Below, one piece after another: positions 8,707-18,234 of a stretch of 64,000 nucleotides of DNA; the first letter of the stretch is position 1, and each line of letters starts with the position of its first letter. The notes under the pieces were generated by a model. The model saw only the letters and a program-made list of their open reading frames with translations. It was not told the origin of the DNA and did not search any database. Source of the DNA: JAPOUP01 sp965199865 (GTDB lineage: Bacteria > Pseudomonadota > Alphaproteobacteria > Rhodobacterales > Rhodobacteraceae); assembly GCA_965199865.1 (NCBI GenBank), contig CBDATU010000005.1, positions 310,001 through 374,000 on the forward strand, written 5' to 3'. A program made the translations under genes and the position numbers.

Positions 8707-9258
8707 ATGCGGCCCCAGTTAACGACAGATATCGTCCTCGGGGCCGGATGCATCGTGGTATCGATCGCCGCGATCTTCCTCTGGATTCCGATTGACACGT
8801 CAACGGGCCTGATCGAGACGGTGCGCCGACAGGTCTCGATCGGCGATGCGCTCGCCCCGACCACCGCGTTCGGGTTCGTGCTTGCGGGTGGAACGCTCCT
8901 GGTTCTCCGCGGTCACCGAAGCGCTGCAGATCGGCGAATCACGATCGGGAATCTGAGATTCCTGTTTGCGCTGCTTTCAATGCTGGCCGCGAGCCTCGCA
9001 CTCATGCGCTGGGCCGGACCTGTCGTAGCCAGCGTTACAGCGGAGGATGGATACCGGATACTGCGTGACACGGCACCCTGGAAGCAAATCGGATTCTTCC
9101 TGGGCGGATCAGTTCTGGTCGCGGGACTGATTTCCCTTGTCGAGGGAAGAATCACGTCCCGTTCGGTGATGATTGGTACGTTGGCGGCGCTCGCGATGAT
9201 CTTGATCTATGACCTGCCTTTCGAAGACCTGCTGCTACCTCCGAACGGCGATGTCTGA
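8707..9258 (+). CDS. tctB: Tripartite tricarboxylate transporter small membrane subunit TctB
   Basis: This is a 183-aa hydrophobic protein with four predicted membrane segments (starting near VLGAGCIVVSIAAIFLW, FGFVLAGGTLLVL, FLFALLSMLAASLALM and the paired C-terminal segments ending MILIYDLPF), as expected of TctB. I start it at ATG 8707, which has an AGGGA ribosome site just upstream. The frame extends 12 codons further into the hairpin region, where no membrane sequence is seen. It forms the membrane complex with TctA, whose start overlaps this stop (TGATG). Confidence 0.85.
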   Translation: MRPQLTTDIVLGAGCIVVSIAAIFLWIPIDTSTGLIETVRRQVSIGDALAPTTAFGFVLAGGTLLVLRGHRSAADRRITIGNLRFLFALLSMLAASLALMRWAGPVVASVTAEDGYRILRDTAPWKQIGFFLGGSVLVAGLISLVEGRITSRSVMIGTLAALAMILIYDLPFEDLLLPPNGDV

Positions 9259-10850
9259 TGGGGGCATTCGACTATTTCTGGCTAGGCATTCTGGCGGTGT
9301 TTCAGGGGCCGGAGATGTTCAGCTTCATGGGCATCCCTGTCTCGATCACTCTGGCGATGATCCTCTTCGGATTCCTGCTTGGCATCGCTGTAGGCGCAAC
9401 TCCGGGACTTGCCGGTCCGGTCGCCATGGCGATCTCCCTACCGATCCTAATCTCGGCATTCGGGTTCACTCCTGACGCGCTGCTTCCGGTCATGGGATTC
9501 CTGATCGGTGTGATGAAAGGCGCCACCGTAGGCGGCGCTGTCCCGGCAATCCTGTTTAACACTCCAGGCACACCGGACGCGTTCATGACGACGCTCGATG
9601 GCCATCCAATGGCGCGGAACGGACAGGCCAGAAAGGCCCTCAGGATCGCACATCTGTCCTCCGCCTCTGGGGATACCTTCTCGGATATCGTCCTGATCCT
9701 ATGCGCACCCTTTCTGGCAATCCTGGTCGAATACTATCTGGATCTGCCCGAAAAAACCGCCCTTCTGATCCTTTCACTCGCGTTCATCTCATCGGTGATT
9801 GGCGGTTCAGTGGGCAAAGGGCTGATCTCCATGGGATTGGGATTGCTGGCGGCCTATGTCGGTACAGGTGAAGATTTCTATCCCCGTCTCAGTTTCGGAA
9901 CACAGACATTGGCCGAAGGCTTTCCAATAGCGACTGCAGTCCTCGGCGTCCTCATTCTGGGAGAAGTGTTCAAAGGCATAGAGGATCTCTGGCACGAACA
10001 GAAAGCAGGCGCAAAGCTGACCACCTTGGCGAACAGGGGCGATCAGCGACTGAGCCGACGTGATCTGGGTCGGCTGGCACCCTATATCGGGCGTTCCGCG
10101 CTCATCGGCACCGCCATCGGGGCTCTGCCTGGAATCGGATCAACTCTGGCGGCAACACTGGGCTACACTCTCAACCGCAATCGCTACGAACGCACAAAGA
10201 CCGAAAGCGACCCGGCGTTCGGAGAAGGCGCGCCGGAAGGCATTGCGGCAACCGAAGCGGCCAACTCCTCCGTTTCCGGTGCAAATCTGATCCCGGTGCT
10301 GTCTCTCGGAATTCCAGGAAACGCCGCGGCCGTATTCCTGATCCTCGCAGCAGAGAGCATCGGTGGGTTTAACCCGGGCCCATCGGTGTTCAAATTCACC
10401 ACCGACACGGTGAATCCGGAACTTGTCGTCGCATTTGGCCTATTTACGGCGATGCTGCTGGCAAACGTGCTTAACTGGACGGTCGGCGGCGTGTTCATGC
10501 GCTCCATGGGCATCATGATCCGCATCCCCAAGCACATTCTGCTACCGATAGTGCTCCTGCTGACCCTTACCGCAATCTATGTTCAGGAAACCCGAATGGA
10601 AGCGATATGGTTCGCAATTGCCTTCGGCGTCCTCGGATATTTCATGCGTCGGCTCGGCATGTCTCCGCTCCCGTTCGTCATCGCCTTCATCCTGGGTGGC
10701 AAACTGGAGGAGACCGCACGGCAGGCATTCGCGGCAACCGGAGGAGATATCCTCTTCCTCTTCACCAGTCCCGTCGCGTTCGCGTTTATTGCGCTCGCGG
10801 TCGCAGTAATCGTCTTTTCCATTCGCCCGACGAGAAAGACCAAGGAATGA
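9258..10850 (+). CDS. tctA: Tripartite tricarboxylate transporter large permease TctA
   Basis: This is a 530-aa integral membrane protein with about 11-12 hydrophobic helices. It has the TctA landmarks GATPGLAGPVAMAISLPI near the N-terminus, PAILFNTPGTPDAFMTTLDGHPMARNG, and the second-half repeat ALPGIGSTLAATLGY with LIPVLSLGIPGNAAAVF. It is the main translocating subunit, driven by ion gradients. It overlaps tctB by one base, and its own stop overlaps the following sulfatase start by 4 bp (ATGA), so the transporter and the sulfatase are translated as one coupled operon. Confidence 0.93.
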   Translation: MGAFDYFWLGILAVFQGPEMFSFMGIPVSITLAMILFGFLLGIAVGATPGLAGPVAMAISLPILISAFGFTPDALLPVMGFLIGVMKGATVGGAVPAILFNTPGTPDAFMTTLDGHPMARNGQARKALRIAHLSSASGDTFSDIVLILCAPFLAILVEYYLDLPEKTALLILSLAFISSVIGGSVGKGLISMGLGLLAAYVGTGEDFYPRLSFGTQTLAEGFPIATAVLGVLILGEVFKGIEDLWHEQKAGAKLTTLANRGDQRLSRRDLGRLAPYIGRSALIGTAIGALPGIGSTLAATLGYTLNRNRYERTKTESDPAFGEGAPEGIAATEAANSSVSGANLIPVLSLGIPGNAAAVFLILAAESIGGFNPGPSVFKFTTDTVNPELVVAFGLFTAMLLANVLNWTVGGVFMRSMGIMIRIPKHILLPIVLLLTLTAIYVQETRMEAIWFAIAFGVLGYFMRRLGMSPLPFVIAFILGGKLEETARQAFAATGGDILFLFTSPVAFAFIALAVAVIVFSIRPTRKTKE

Positions 10851-12373
10851 CACGCCCCAACATCCTGCTCATTTCAGCAGACCAACTGCGCGCAGACTGC
10901 CTTGGCATCGAAGGCAGGAAGGTAAAGACGCCACATCTCGACCAGTTCGCATCAGAGGGCACGAGGTTTTCGAACTGCATCACCCCCTGTGTCGTCTGCC
11001 AGCCTGCGCGCGCCTCAATCCTGACCGGCCAGCTTTGCCGCACCCACGGGGTTCATGACAACGGCATCGACCTGCTGCCTGAAATCGGAGAACAGGGATT
11101 TGCCGGGGCGATGACCGCTGCCGGTTACGAAACCGCGTTCTTTGGAAAAGCGCATTTCTCCACCTACCATACGTTCCAGCCAACCGGCACACCGGAATGC
11201 CTCGAATCATCGGCCAACTACGCCGATACCTGGTATGGGCCGTATATGGGTTTCAGCCATATCGAGATGATGCTGGTGGGACATAACTGGTTTCTGCCGG
11301 AACATCCGCCACGCGGACAGCATTACGAGCGCTGGTTCCATGCAGACGGCCGCGGTGATGAAAGGAATGCGCTCTATCGGCAAAACGCGGGTGACACGGG
11401 GAATGCGGCACAGACCTGGCATTCCAGGCTACCGGTCGCCTGGCATAACTCAACCTGGACGGCCGACCGCGCCATCGAATGGCTTAGACATGGACGCGAT
11501 GGGAATCCGTTCTGTGCATGGGTGAGTTTTCCAGACCCACACCATCCATTTGACGCGCCGGAACCATGGTCACGCCTGCACAATCCCGCCGAGGTCGACC
11601 TACCCGACAATCGAAAGTTGAGTTTTGAGGGCAGGCCATGGTGGCATGAGGAGGTGCTTACCAGCGAGCCGCAAGGTTCCAGCAAGAATGTGGAGGTGCG
11701 CAAGTCCTACAGTCGGATTCCCGGCCAGACTGACGACCAGCTTCGTGAAATCATTGCCAATACCTATGGTCAGATCGCTTTGATCGACCACAATATTGGC
11801 CGTATCCTGATCGCACTGGACGAAGCGGGGCTTAGCCAGAACACCATGGTGGTCTTCATCAGCGATCACGGAGACTGGCTTGGTGACCATGGCCTGATCC
11901 TGAAAGGACCAATGCATTACGAAGGGCTCCTTCGGGTACCCATGATGTTCAGAGGACCCGGTATTCCAGCGGGAGTGGTGAACGGGCAACCCGTCTCGAC
12001 GATGGATCTGGCATCGACGTTTTTCGACTATGGAGGAGCGACCCCACAACTGGTGCAGCACGGCTCCAGTCTGCGGCCGCTCATTGAGGATACGGGGGAA
12101 ACGCGGGAGTTTGCATTGAACGAATGGGAACTACTGCCCACCCGTACTGGCGTAGCGCTGAACCTCCGCACGGTCAGGACACGAACCAAGAAGCTGACAA
12201 TTGATCTGATTTCCGGCGCGGGCGAACTCTATGACCTCGAGCGCGACCCCGGCGAGTGCATGAATCTGTTCGATTCAGCGGCGGCCGCGGATACGCGCCT
12301 TCAGCTTGAATCCCTTCTCGCGACGCGGCCAGATGACATTGGCCCGCAGCAAACACAGGTCGGGATGGCATAG
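10847..12373 (+). CDS. Sulfatase, co-transcribed with tctCBA
   Basis: This is a 508-aa type I sulfatase. RPNILLISADQLRADCLG gives the first metal site; the maturation motif is CQPARAS with Cys51; the C-terminal metal motif is FISDHGDWLGDHGLILKGP. No signal peptide is present. The start chosen (ATG 10847) overlaps the tctA stop; the frame remains open upstream inside tctA, but that sequence encodes TctA in another frame. Direct coupling to a carboxylate importer suggests that the imported molecule carries both a carboxylate and a sulfate (or similar) ester. This sulfatase and the divergent one (5665-7098) are distinct paralogues, so two ester positions or two substrates are possible. Confidence 0.88.
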   Translation: MTRPNILLISADQLRADCLGIEGRKVKTPHLDQFASEGTRFSNCITPCVVCQPARASILTGQLCRTHGVHDNGIDLLPEIGEQGFAGAMTAAGYETAFFGKAHFSTYHTFQPTGTPECLESSANYADTWYGPYMGFSHIEMMLVGHNWFLPEHPPRGQHYERWFHADGRGDERNALYRQNAGDTGNAAQTWHSRLPVAWHNSTWTADRAIEWLRHGRDGNPFCAWVSFPDPHHPFDAPEPWSRLHNPAEVDLPDNRKLSFEGRPWWHEEVLTSEPQGSSKNVEVRKSYSRIPGQTDDQLREIIANTYGQIALIDHNIGRILIALDEAGLSQNTMVVFISDHGDWLGDHGLILKGPMHYEGLLRVPMMFRGPGIPAGVVNGQPVSTMDLASTFFDYGGATPQLVQHGSSLRPLIEDTGETREFALNEWELLPTRTGVALNLRTVRTRTKKLTIDLISGAGELYDLERDPGECMNLFDSAAAADTRLQLESLLATRPDDIGPQQTQVGMA

Positions 12374-12942
12374 GTCATCAACCTGGCAGCAAACTGCCGC
12401 TTCGGCAGTCAGGGCCGGAAACCCATTCAGTGCAGGTCTTGCGAATTCCATCCACGCCTGTCTGCATCTCGCCCCTCAGGCAAGGTCTTGCCGCATCCGT
12501 ACAGCCACCAGGCACTCCTCCCGCATCGGTAGGAGGCTATCGTTGCATTCCAGGGTGAGAAAAGGAGAACCGCGGCTTCGCATGACCAGATACGGTTCCC
12601 TGATCAGGGTTCAGCAGCAAATCCGGGCACCTGTCCAGGCTGCCACAGCGTGATCGAGTGTGCGGGTCGCTGGGGCGGAGGGAAACACGGAAAACCATTC
12701 GGAGCGTAACGGCAGTGGGATAGGTTATGCTGGATCCAGGTGGGTTCAACACAGCTGAAAGGCCAATGACGGGAAGACCGCATGGGCATGCGCAACAGAC
12801 TCTTTCTTGAATGCAAGGCACGTCTCGCGTTCCAAATGAATTCAGATATTCCGTCAGTATACAAATGGAGTCGCAATGGCAGAAATTTCCGTTGGGTTTG
12901 ACCGGGAGTCACTGCACCCGACCAAACAAGGCGCAGCCGATA
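12374..12942. other. Non-coding stretch, about 570 bp
   Basis: It lies between two convergent units, the tctCBA-sulfatase operon and the hipBA remnant. I find no supported gene and no clear terminator with a T tract. Confidence 0.4.
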
Positions 12943-14272
12943 TCAGCCATTCAAATATATTTCGATTTGTTCTGCCCTCCCCTTTGCAGCGATCAAGACC
13001 GACTCCACCATGGTTTCCGGCACGACATCAGCGACCTCCCGCTGAAGCCTATTCGAAACACTCGGCAGTAACTCGATGATCTCGATCATCACCTCATGCA
13101 GAGCGGCAACGGAAAAGCCTGTTTGCCGTGCGTTCTGCTCAAACTGGCGCGGAACGATCTCGGAAATTCTGTATCGACGTCCATTGCCGACCGCCATGGC
13201 CAGCCGCATGGCACGTCTTGGAATCTGGCGGCGCTCATGGTGCTACTGCGTAGTCAGGATGTCGTAGAGCGGGGTCATCATAAAAGCGGCCCAGCGGCTT
13301 CAGGAATAGTGAAAAATTTTCGCATGTCCGTCGGTCGCGCCGATCAGCCAGAACACAAGCAGGGCCTTGAAAAATGTTCGCCGGTCCCTGTCAGGCGTGT
13401 CGCTGGATTTCAGAAGGTCAAGGCAGGCCGCAATGCCGGGGCCACCATCGTTTTCATATTTCAGGGTCGGCACGACACCAAGCGATTGGCACATATCTTC
13501 CTGCGGAAAGCGCAGGAGCCGTCCCTTGCTGTCGAACTTGCGGTCGAAACGCTCGACACTCAATACCAGAAGGTTATCTGACAGTCGCAGGATGTCAGTT
13601 CGGGCAACCGCAAGACCTAGCGCGCGGCACAGAGCCATGCAGAAATGCTCGTTCTGCACGCTGTCCGTCATATCGATCTCACCACGCGCAGTCCGCACCC
13701 TGCCGATCTGAGGCTTCAGGATATGTGTTGTCGGTGTTGTGCCAATAGGCACCATCCATTGTCCGTTATGAAAGAGAAGTGCAGTCTTGTCCGGCGCACC
13801 AGCAGGGGAAACCCGGAAGGCGTCTTCACCACCGCGTATACCAAGTGGTGTGGTGGCGAGCGAACGAATACGCGCCGCAATGTCGTTGTCTGTCAGCGAC
13901 TTACCGACGGGTGGCCCCGGCGGTTCGGGAGCGACATCCTCTGGCAGGAACTGGAGTGCGCCAACGCAATCACGCCCGAGAGCGGACAGCATTGAAATCG
14001 CGTCCGTGCCTTCAGCTCCGAGGCGAGCGGCGATCCGGGCGCGAATGCGGTCATCATCAGGAAGCAGATTTTCGAACACCACCCGCATGGCGAGACCGGT
14101 GTAAGGCCGATCCATGAGCGGCATGGAATGGGAAACGGGGATCGCATACTCCCAGTCGAGCCAGTCGCGGATGTAATCGAAGCGGGTCGCGCCATCGGCG
14201 GCTCGCACCAGTCTCCCAACCAAGACCATTCAGGGCGACGTTCAACCGACCGGACTTTCGCTTCCGACCCAT
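12943..14272 (-). pseudogene. hipA: Degraded HipA-like serine/threonine kinase toxin
   Basis: HipA segments lie in order on the minus strand but in different frames. The N-terminus MGRKRKSGRLNVALNG starts at 14272, overlapping the hipB stop by 1 bp. The frame shifts near 14225 into VGRLVRAADGAT, then the kinase core runs to the catalytic ATDGHAK around 13330-13310. NFSLFLKPLGRFY is readable only in another frame around 13320-13282. The first frame resumes with MTPLYDILTTQ, meets TAG at 13243-13245, and continues to the family-typical QIPRRAMRLAMAVGNGRRYR and C-terminus. A TGA at 13300-13302 truncates the kinase. At least three indels plus a stop make sequencing error unlikely, so toxin function is almost certainly lost. 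Confidence 0.85.
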
Positions 14273-14517
14273 CAGAAGATGTCCTCAAGATCGGGTCCAC
14301 TCTTCGCGCTGCGCAGGGTTAGTTGAATTTCAAGGTCAAGAGCGGCCATGATGTCGAAAATGACCCGAAGCTGGGAGCGCGGCTTGCCGCTTTCAACACC
14401 GGAGATGGTCTGCTGACGCAGACCTGCCCTTTCGGCAAGCTGGGTCTGGGTCAGGCCCTGACGTCTGCGCTCCTTCTGAATCGCCACTCCCAGCTGTCTG
14501 GTGTTACGTATGGTCAT
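14272..14517 (-). CDS. hipB: HipB-like XRE-family antitoxin
   Basis: This is an 81-aa helix-turn-helix protein starting MTIRNTRQLGVAIQ, with the XRE core RRRQGLTQTQLAERAGLRQQTISGVESGKPRSQL and a C-terminal strand LDLEIQLTLRSA, as in HipB. The open frame begins 20 codons earlier, but the HipB family starts near this internal ATG. It is intact while its partner hipA is broken. In the family, HipB neutralises HipA and represses the operon. Here it may survive as a stand-alone repressor. Confidence 0.85.
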   Translation of the reverse strand: MTIRNTRQLGVAIQKERRRQGLTQTQLAERAGLRQQTISGVESGKPRSQLRVIFDIMAALDLEIQLTLRSAKSGPDLEDIF

Positions 14518-14966
14518 GGTGTTCCTCCGAGCTCCAATATCCGCGATCGCGGATAATCCGTACCGTTTCCCCTCCAAAGCGAGGCGAAGAAGGGGGAGGC
14601 ACGGAAGGTTTCGACCTCAACTTCAAACTCCGCATTGGGCGCGGCGGCACTCGGTGGTTCCGTGGAAGTTCGTTTCCTCAGGAAGTGGTTTGGCGCCAGT
14701 CGGTTCGCATGTATTCGGGACGCGCTGCCAATGAAATTACGGACATGCGAGGCAGAATTCCGCGTCGAACGCCTTCGAAACCCACGCATGAACGACGAAT
14801 TCCTTGCCGCTATCCGCTGCGACCGCTTGGATGGCGGCGAAGATCAGCTGTAGGAGTCTGACGTAGGGGTATCGCATGAATTTCATGCGATACCCCTAAT
14901 CCACCACCATCAAGGCATTGACTCCGCAGCCTTCAGGACAATGCTGCCATAGAATACTGGAGGCCA
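14518..14966. other. Divergent intergenic region, about 450 bp
   Basis: This is the promoter region for hipB (minus) and the third sulfatase (plus). Apart from the 35-nt palindrome listed separately, I see no gene and no further structure. Confidence 0.45.
14864..14898. repeat. Perfect 35-nt palindrome upstream of a sulfatase gene
   Basis: The arm TAGGGGTATCGCATGAA (14864-14880) and its exact reverse complement (14882-14898) are separated by a single T. It ends 68 bp before the start codon at 14967. No T tract follows on either strand, and a one-base centre cannot form a normal RNA loop without opening pairs. An operator for a dimeric or tetrameric regulator is therefore more likely than a terminator, although a bidirectional terminator for hipB-side or upstream transcripts is not excluded. 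Confidence 0.6.
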
Positions 14967-16571
14967 GTGATGAATGCTCTATGGATAATGTGCGACCAGC
15001 TTAGATGGGACTATCTCTCCTGCGCAGGCCATCGAACGCTCAAGACACCACATATTGATAAGCTCGCGAAAAGAGGTGTGCGCTTTGACCGGGCATATGT
15101 GCAGTCACCATTCTGTGGCCCTTCCCGTATGTCGAGTTATACGGGCCGATACTGCCGCAGCCACGGCTCTACCTGGAATGGGTTTCCCCTTCGGGTTGGC
15201 GAACCCACGCTCGGCGATCATCTGCGCCGAATCGGCGTGCGCGCCGCCATTGTTGGAAAGACCCACATGACGCCGGACATAGAGGGTATGGAATGGCTTG
15301 GAATCAATCCGGACAGCCATATCGGCATCACCCTGGCCGAATGTGGCTTTGAGCCCTTCGAACGTGACGATGGCCTGCACCCGGATGGTCCTTACAGCCC
15401 AGATTCACCCTATGACGAATATCTACGGGGCCACGGTTTCGAAGGCACCAATCCATGGGAGGAATGGGCCAATTCCGGTGAGGATGAACAGGGGCGGCTG
15501 CTAAATGGATGGCTGCTCAAGAATTCGGACAAGGCCGCACGGATTCCAGAGGAGCATTCCGAAACGCCATATATGACGAATCGGGCCATGGATTTCATGG
15601 CGGAAGCGGGTGACGGTCCCTGGCTCTGTCATCTGAGCTTCATCAAGCCGCATTGGCCATATATCGTGCCAGAACCCTATGCCAGCATGTATGGACCCAG
15701 GGACGTTCCGCCAGCGATCCGCAGCAACTCCGAGCGACAGACAGATCATCCGGTATTCCGCGCCTACCAGGACAGCAGAATTTCCCGGACGATCAGCCGG
15801 GAGGATGTCCGCCGCGTGATTATCCCCGCATATATGGGCCTCATAAAGCAGATCGATGACCATCTGGGCCGACTGTTCGCATGGATGGAAAGACGCGGCC
15901 TGATGGAAACAACAATGATCGTGTTCACGTCTGACCATGGCGACTATCTGGGCGACCATTGGATGGGTGAAAAGGATCTGTTCCATGATCAGTCGGTTCG
16001 CGTTCCCCTGATCATCTATGACCCTCGCCGCGAAGCTGACGCGACCCGTGGAACCGTCAGTGACGATCTAATCGAAGGCATAGATCTGGCTCCAACATTC
16101 CTGAGCTACTTTGGCGGGGCTCCCTTACCCCATATTCTCGAAGGCCATGACCTGACACCCCTGCTCCACGGTCACCCAGTCGAATGGCGGAACTGGGCGA
16201 TCAGCGAATACGACTACTCTACCCGTGAAGCACGCAAGATCATCGGCAATGCGCAGGAGGATGCCCGTCTCATCATGATCTGCGACAGACGCTGGAAATA
16301 TGTTCATTGCGAGGGCTTTCGTCCGATGCTCTTTGATCTTCAGGAAGATCCAGACGAACTGATCGACCTCGGCACTTCGCCGGATCATGAAATGATTCGG
16401 AGGCGGCTGCATGAAAGCATCTTCGATTGGGCCCGGCGCCATCACTCAAGGATCGCGATGCATCCTGACGTGATTGAACGTATGTCAGGTAAGGAACCAC
16501 CCGGAATCCTGATCGGTATCTGGGATGAAGATCAATTTAGACAGGAATTCGGCAAGCCTTTCAAAGAGTAA
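14967..16571 (+). CDS. Sulfatase / phosphonate monoester hydrolase-type enzyme
   Basis: This is a 534-aa alkaline-phosphatase-superfamily hydrolase. The N-terminus ALWIMCDQLRWDYLSCAGH, the motif FCGPSRMSSYTGR (Cys50 as the formylglycine precursor) and GVRAAIVGKTHMTPD resemble the rhizobial phosphonate monoester hydrolase/arylsulfatase group more than classic arylsulfatases. The C-terminal metal motif is FTSDHGDYLGDHWMGEKDLFHD. There is no signal peptide. It is a single gene, not in an obvious operon, preceded by the long palindrome. Members of this group are promiscuous for phosphonate, phosphate and sulfate esters, so the natural substrate stays open. Confidence 0.85.
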   Translation: MMNALWIMCDQLRWDYLSCAGHRTLKTPHIDKLAKRGVRFDRAYVQSPFCGPSRMSSYTGRYCRSHGSTWNGFPLRVGEPTLGDHLRRIGVRAAIVGKTHMTPDIEGMEWLGINPDSHIGITLAECGFEPFERDDGLHPDGPYSPDSPYDEYLRGHGFEGTNPWEEWANSGEDEQGRLLNGWLLKNSDKAARIPEEHSETPYMTNRAMDFMAEAGDGPWLCHLSFIKPHWPYIVPEPYASMYGPRDVPPAIRSNSERQTDHPVFRAYQDSRISRTISREDVRRVIIPAYMGLIKQIDDHLGRLFAWMERRGLMETTMIVFTSDHGDYLGDHWMGEKDLFHDQSVRVPLIIYDPRREADATRGTVSDDLIEGIDLAPTFLSYFGGAPLPHILEGHDLTPLLHGHPVEWRNWAISEYDYSTREARKIIGNAQEDARLIMICDRRWKYVHCEGFRPMLFDLQEDPDELIDLGTSPDHEMIRRRLHESIFDWARRHHSRIAMHPDVIERMSGKEPPGILIGIWDEDQFRQEFGKPFKE

Positions 16572-16827
16572 CCCTAAGCCGCCACCTTTCGAACCAGAAC
16601 GGACATATTCCGCTACCATGGATTGCCGTACGGCTCGTCAGACCCTTCCTGCACCATACGCTTCCACCGCAACGGAGTCTTCCGCTCCCTGGCCGACAGG
16701 CTGAGCGATGAGCCGGATTATCTGAGCGGCGACACCATCCTGATTCGACCCGGGCCATCAGACGCGAGCGGCGAATTCATGGTCTACCCTGTCTTTGAGT
16801 GGAGTGCCCCAAAACAGACGGGTAAGA

Positions 16828-16911
16828 TGGTGGGCGACCCTGGAATCGAACCAGGCATGGGTCTCCCCGGCGGAGTTACAGTCCGCTGCCGCACCTTGCA
16901 GCACGTCGCCC
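16828..16911 (-). tRNA. tRNA-Tyr (GTA)
   Basis: On the minus strand the acceptor GGGCGAC pairs with GTCGCCC, followed by A and an encoded CCA (16828-16830). The D stem is GCTGC/GCAGC. The anticodon stem GCGGA/TCCGC holds the loop CTGTAAC with anticodon GTA. A long class II variable arm is present, as expected for bacterial tRNA-Tyr. The T arm is CCTGG-TTCGATT-CCAGG. The 84-nt length fits. Confidence 0.95.
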
Positions 16912-17022
16912 GACGCGAAGGGGTGATTAGACCCCCTGCCCCGCTCAGTCAACCGAAATTTGTCTTGCAGGGATAAACGAAGCGGGTCAAGCATCGCATT
17001 CGGCGATAAAGGACATGAATAT

Positions 17023-17799
17023 ATGAAAAAACCCAAATGGGTCATTGAGAAGGAAATCGCAAAGAAGAAGGCGACAGGAACTGTCTGGCTGTTCGGGCTT
17101 CATGCAGTACGCGATGCGCTACTCAATCCCCGCCGCATAAAGCAGAGGTTGGTGGTGACTAAAAACGCCGCCGACCGGCTATCTGATTCGATCAACAGAG
17201 CTGGCGTTGATCCCGAAATCGCCGACCCACGCAGATTTCCCGCACCAATCGAGCTAGGCTCGGTCCATCAGGGCGCGGCGCTTGAGGTGAAACCCCTGGC
17301 ATGGGGAACACCCGAGGATGTCTGCAAAGCGGACGCGAGATCGGTGGTAGTGCTGCTGGATCGCATCACGGATCCGCACAACGTTGGTGCAATCCTACGA
17401 TCCGCGTCGGCGTTTGGAGCCTGCGCCGTCATTGCGACCCAGCGCCATTCACCCGCTGAAACCGGCGCTCTTGCGAAAGCTGCATCGGGCGCACTCGAAC
17501 GACAGCCCTATCTGCGGGTCAGGAACCTGGCTGCGGCGATGGATTCACTGCAACACATGGGCTATGTGCTGCTCGGACTTGACGCGGAAGCGAAAATCAG
17601 TCTCGCCGACGGACTTGCCCAAACAGATGGGCAGGCGATCGGACTGGTGCTCGGGGCTGAAGGGTCGGGTCTGCGCAGCAAAACCCGGGCATCCTGTAAC
17701 GAACTGGTGAGAATCGACATCTCGTCCGGTTCCGGTTCGCTCAACGTCTCTAACGCCGCGTCCATCGCCCTGTATGCGGCAAGAAACAAACATGTGTAA
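17023..17799 (+). CDS. rlmB: 23S rRNA (guanosine-2'-O)-methyltransferase RlmB (SpoU/TrmH family)
   Basis: This is a 258-aa SPOUT methyltransferase. An N-terminal substrate-binding domain (WLFGLHAVRDALLNPRR) precedes the trefoil-knot catalytic domain. Motif 1 is LDRITDPHNVGAILRSASAFG, motif 2 is GLVLGAEGSGLR, and motif 3 is SLNVSNAASIALYAARN. I chose ATG 17023 because AAAGGA lies 9 bases upstream. It lies divergently from tRNA-Tyr, as is common in alphaproteobacteria. The basic, lysine-rich N-terminus (KKPKWVIEKEIAKKK) is a little unusual but fits rRNA binding. By family it modifies the peptidyl-transferase region (Gm2251). Confidence 0.88.
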   Translation: MKKPKWVIEKEIAKKKATGTVWLFGLHAVRDALLNPRRIKQRLVVTKNAADRLSDSINRAGVDPEIADPRRFPAPIELGSVHQGAALEVKPLAWGTPEDVCKADARSVVVLLDRITDPHNVGAILRSASAFGACAVIATQRHSPAETGALAKAASGALERQPYLRVRNLAAAMDSLQHMGYVLLGLDAEAKISLADGLAQTDGQAIGLVLGAEGSGLRSKTRASCNELVRIDISSGSGSLNVSNAASIALYAARNKHV

Positions 17800-18234
17800 C
17801 CAGTCTAACGTAGTAGCGGCCGAAAGACGGTTGGGGTCATCCCAATCTTTGTAACAACGGAGCGGTTCCCCCCTAAATCCCACATGTGACCTGGATCCAG
17901 CTCGCGTGCCTCGCTTCGGAAACATGACTACACTCCACCCTCTGTGAAGGCCTGTTTGGAGCATTCGGCGGCATCAAAGGTATCGTGCGGAAACCAGGTA
18001 ATCATCGGGTGAATGGGAATGGCAACCACGATCCTCGCTCAGCCAGGCTGGCGGAGGAGCCGCATTCCCGATCTTCGTCTATGAAATGACCGTCACAGGG
18101 GAGGAAGGTTCCCCGTGATGGATCGAATTTGAAAACGGCAGATGTTCTGTTCCCCCTCTTCGCTCTGCACTTTTTTCTCCCCAGCATAGCGTCTATTGAG
18201 GTTCAGCTGCATTGCATTCCCAATAGCACGAATC
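17800..18234. other. Non-coding stretch, about 435 bp
   Basis: I found no supported gene. A weak stem, TTGGG-GTCAT-CCCAA, near 17830 could be part of an rlmB terminator, but it has no good T tract. Confidence 0.35.
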
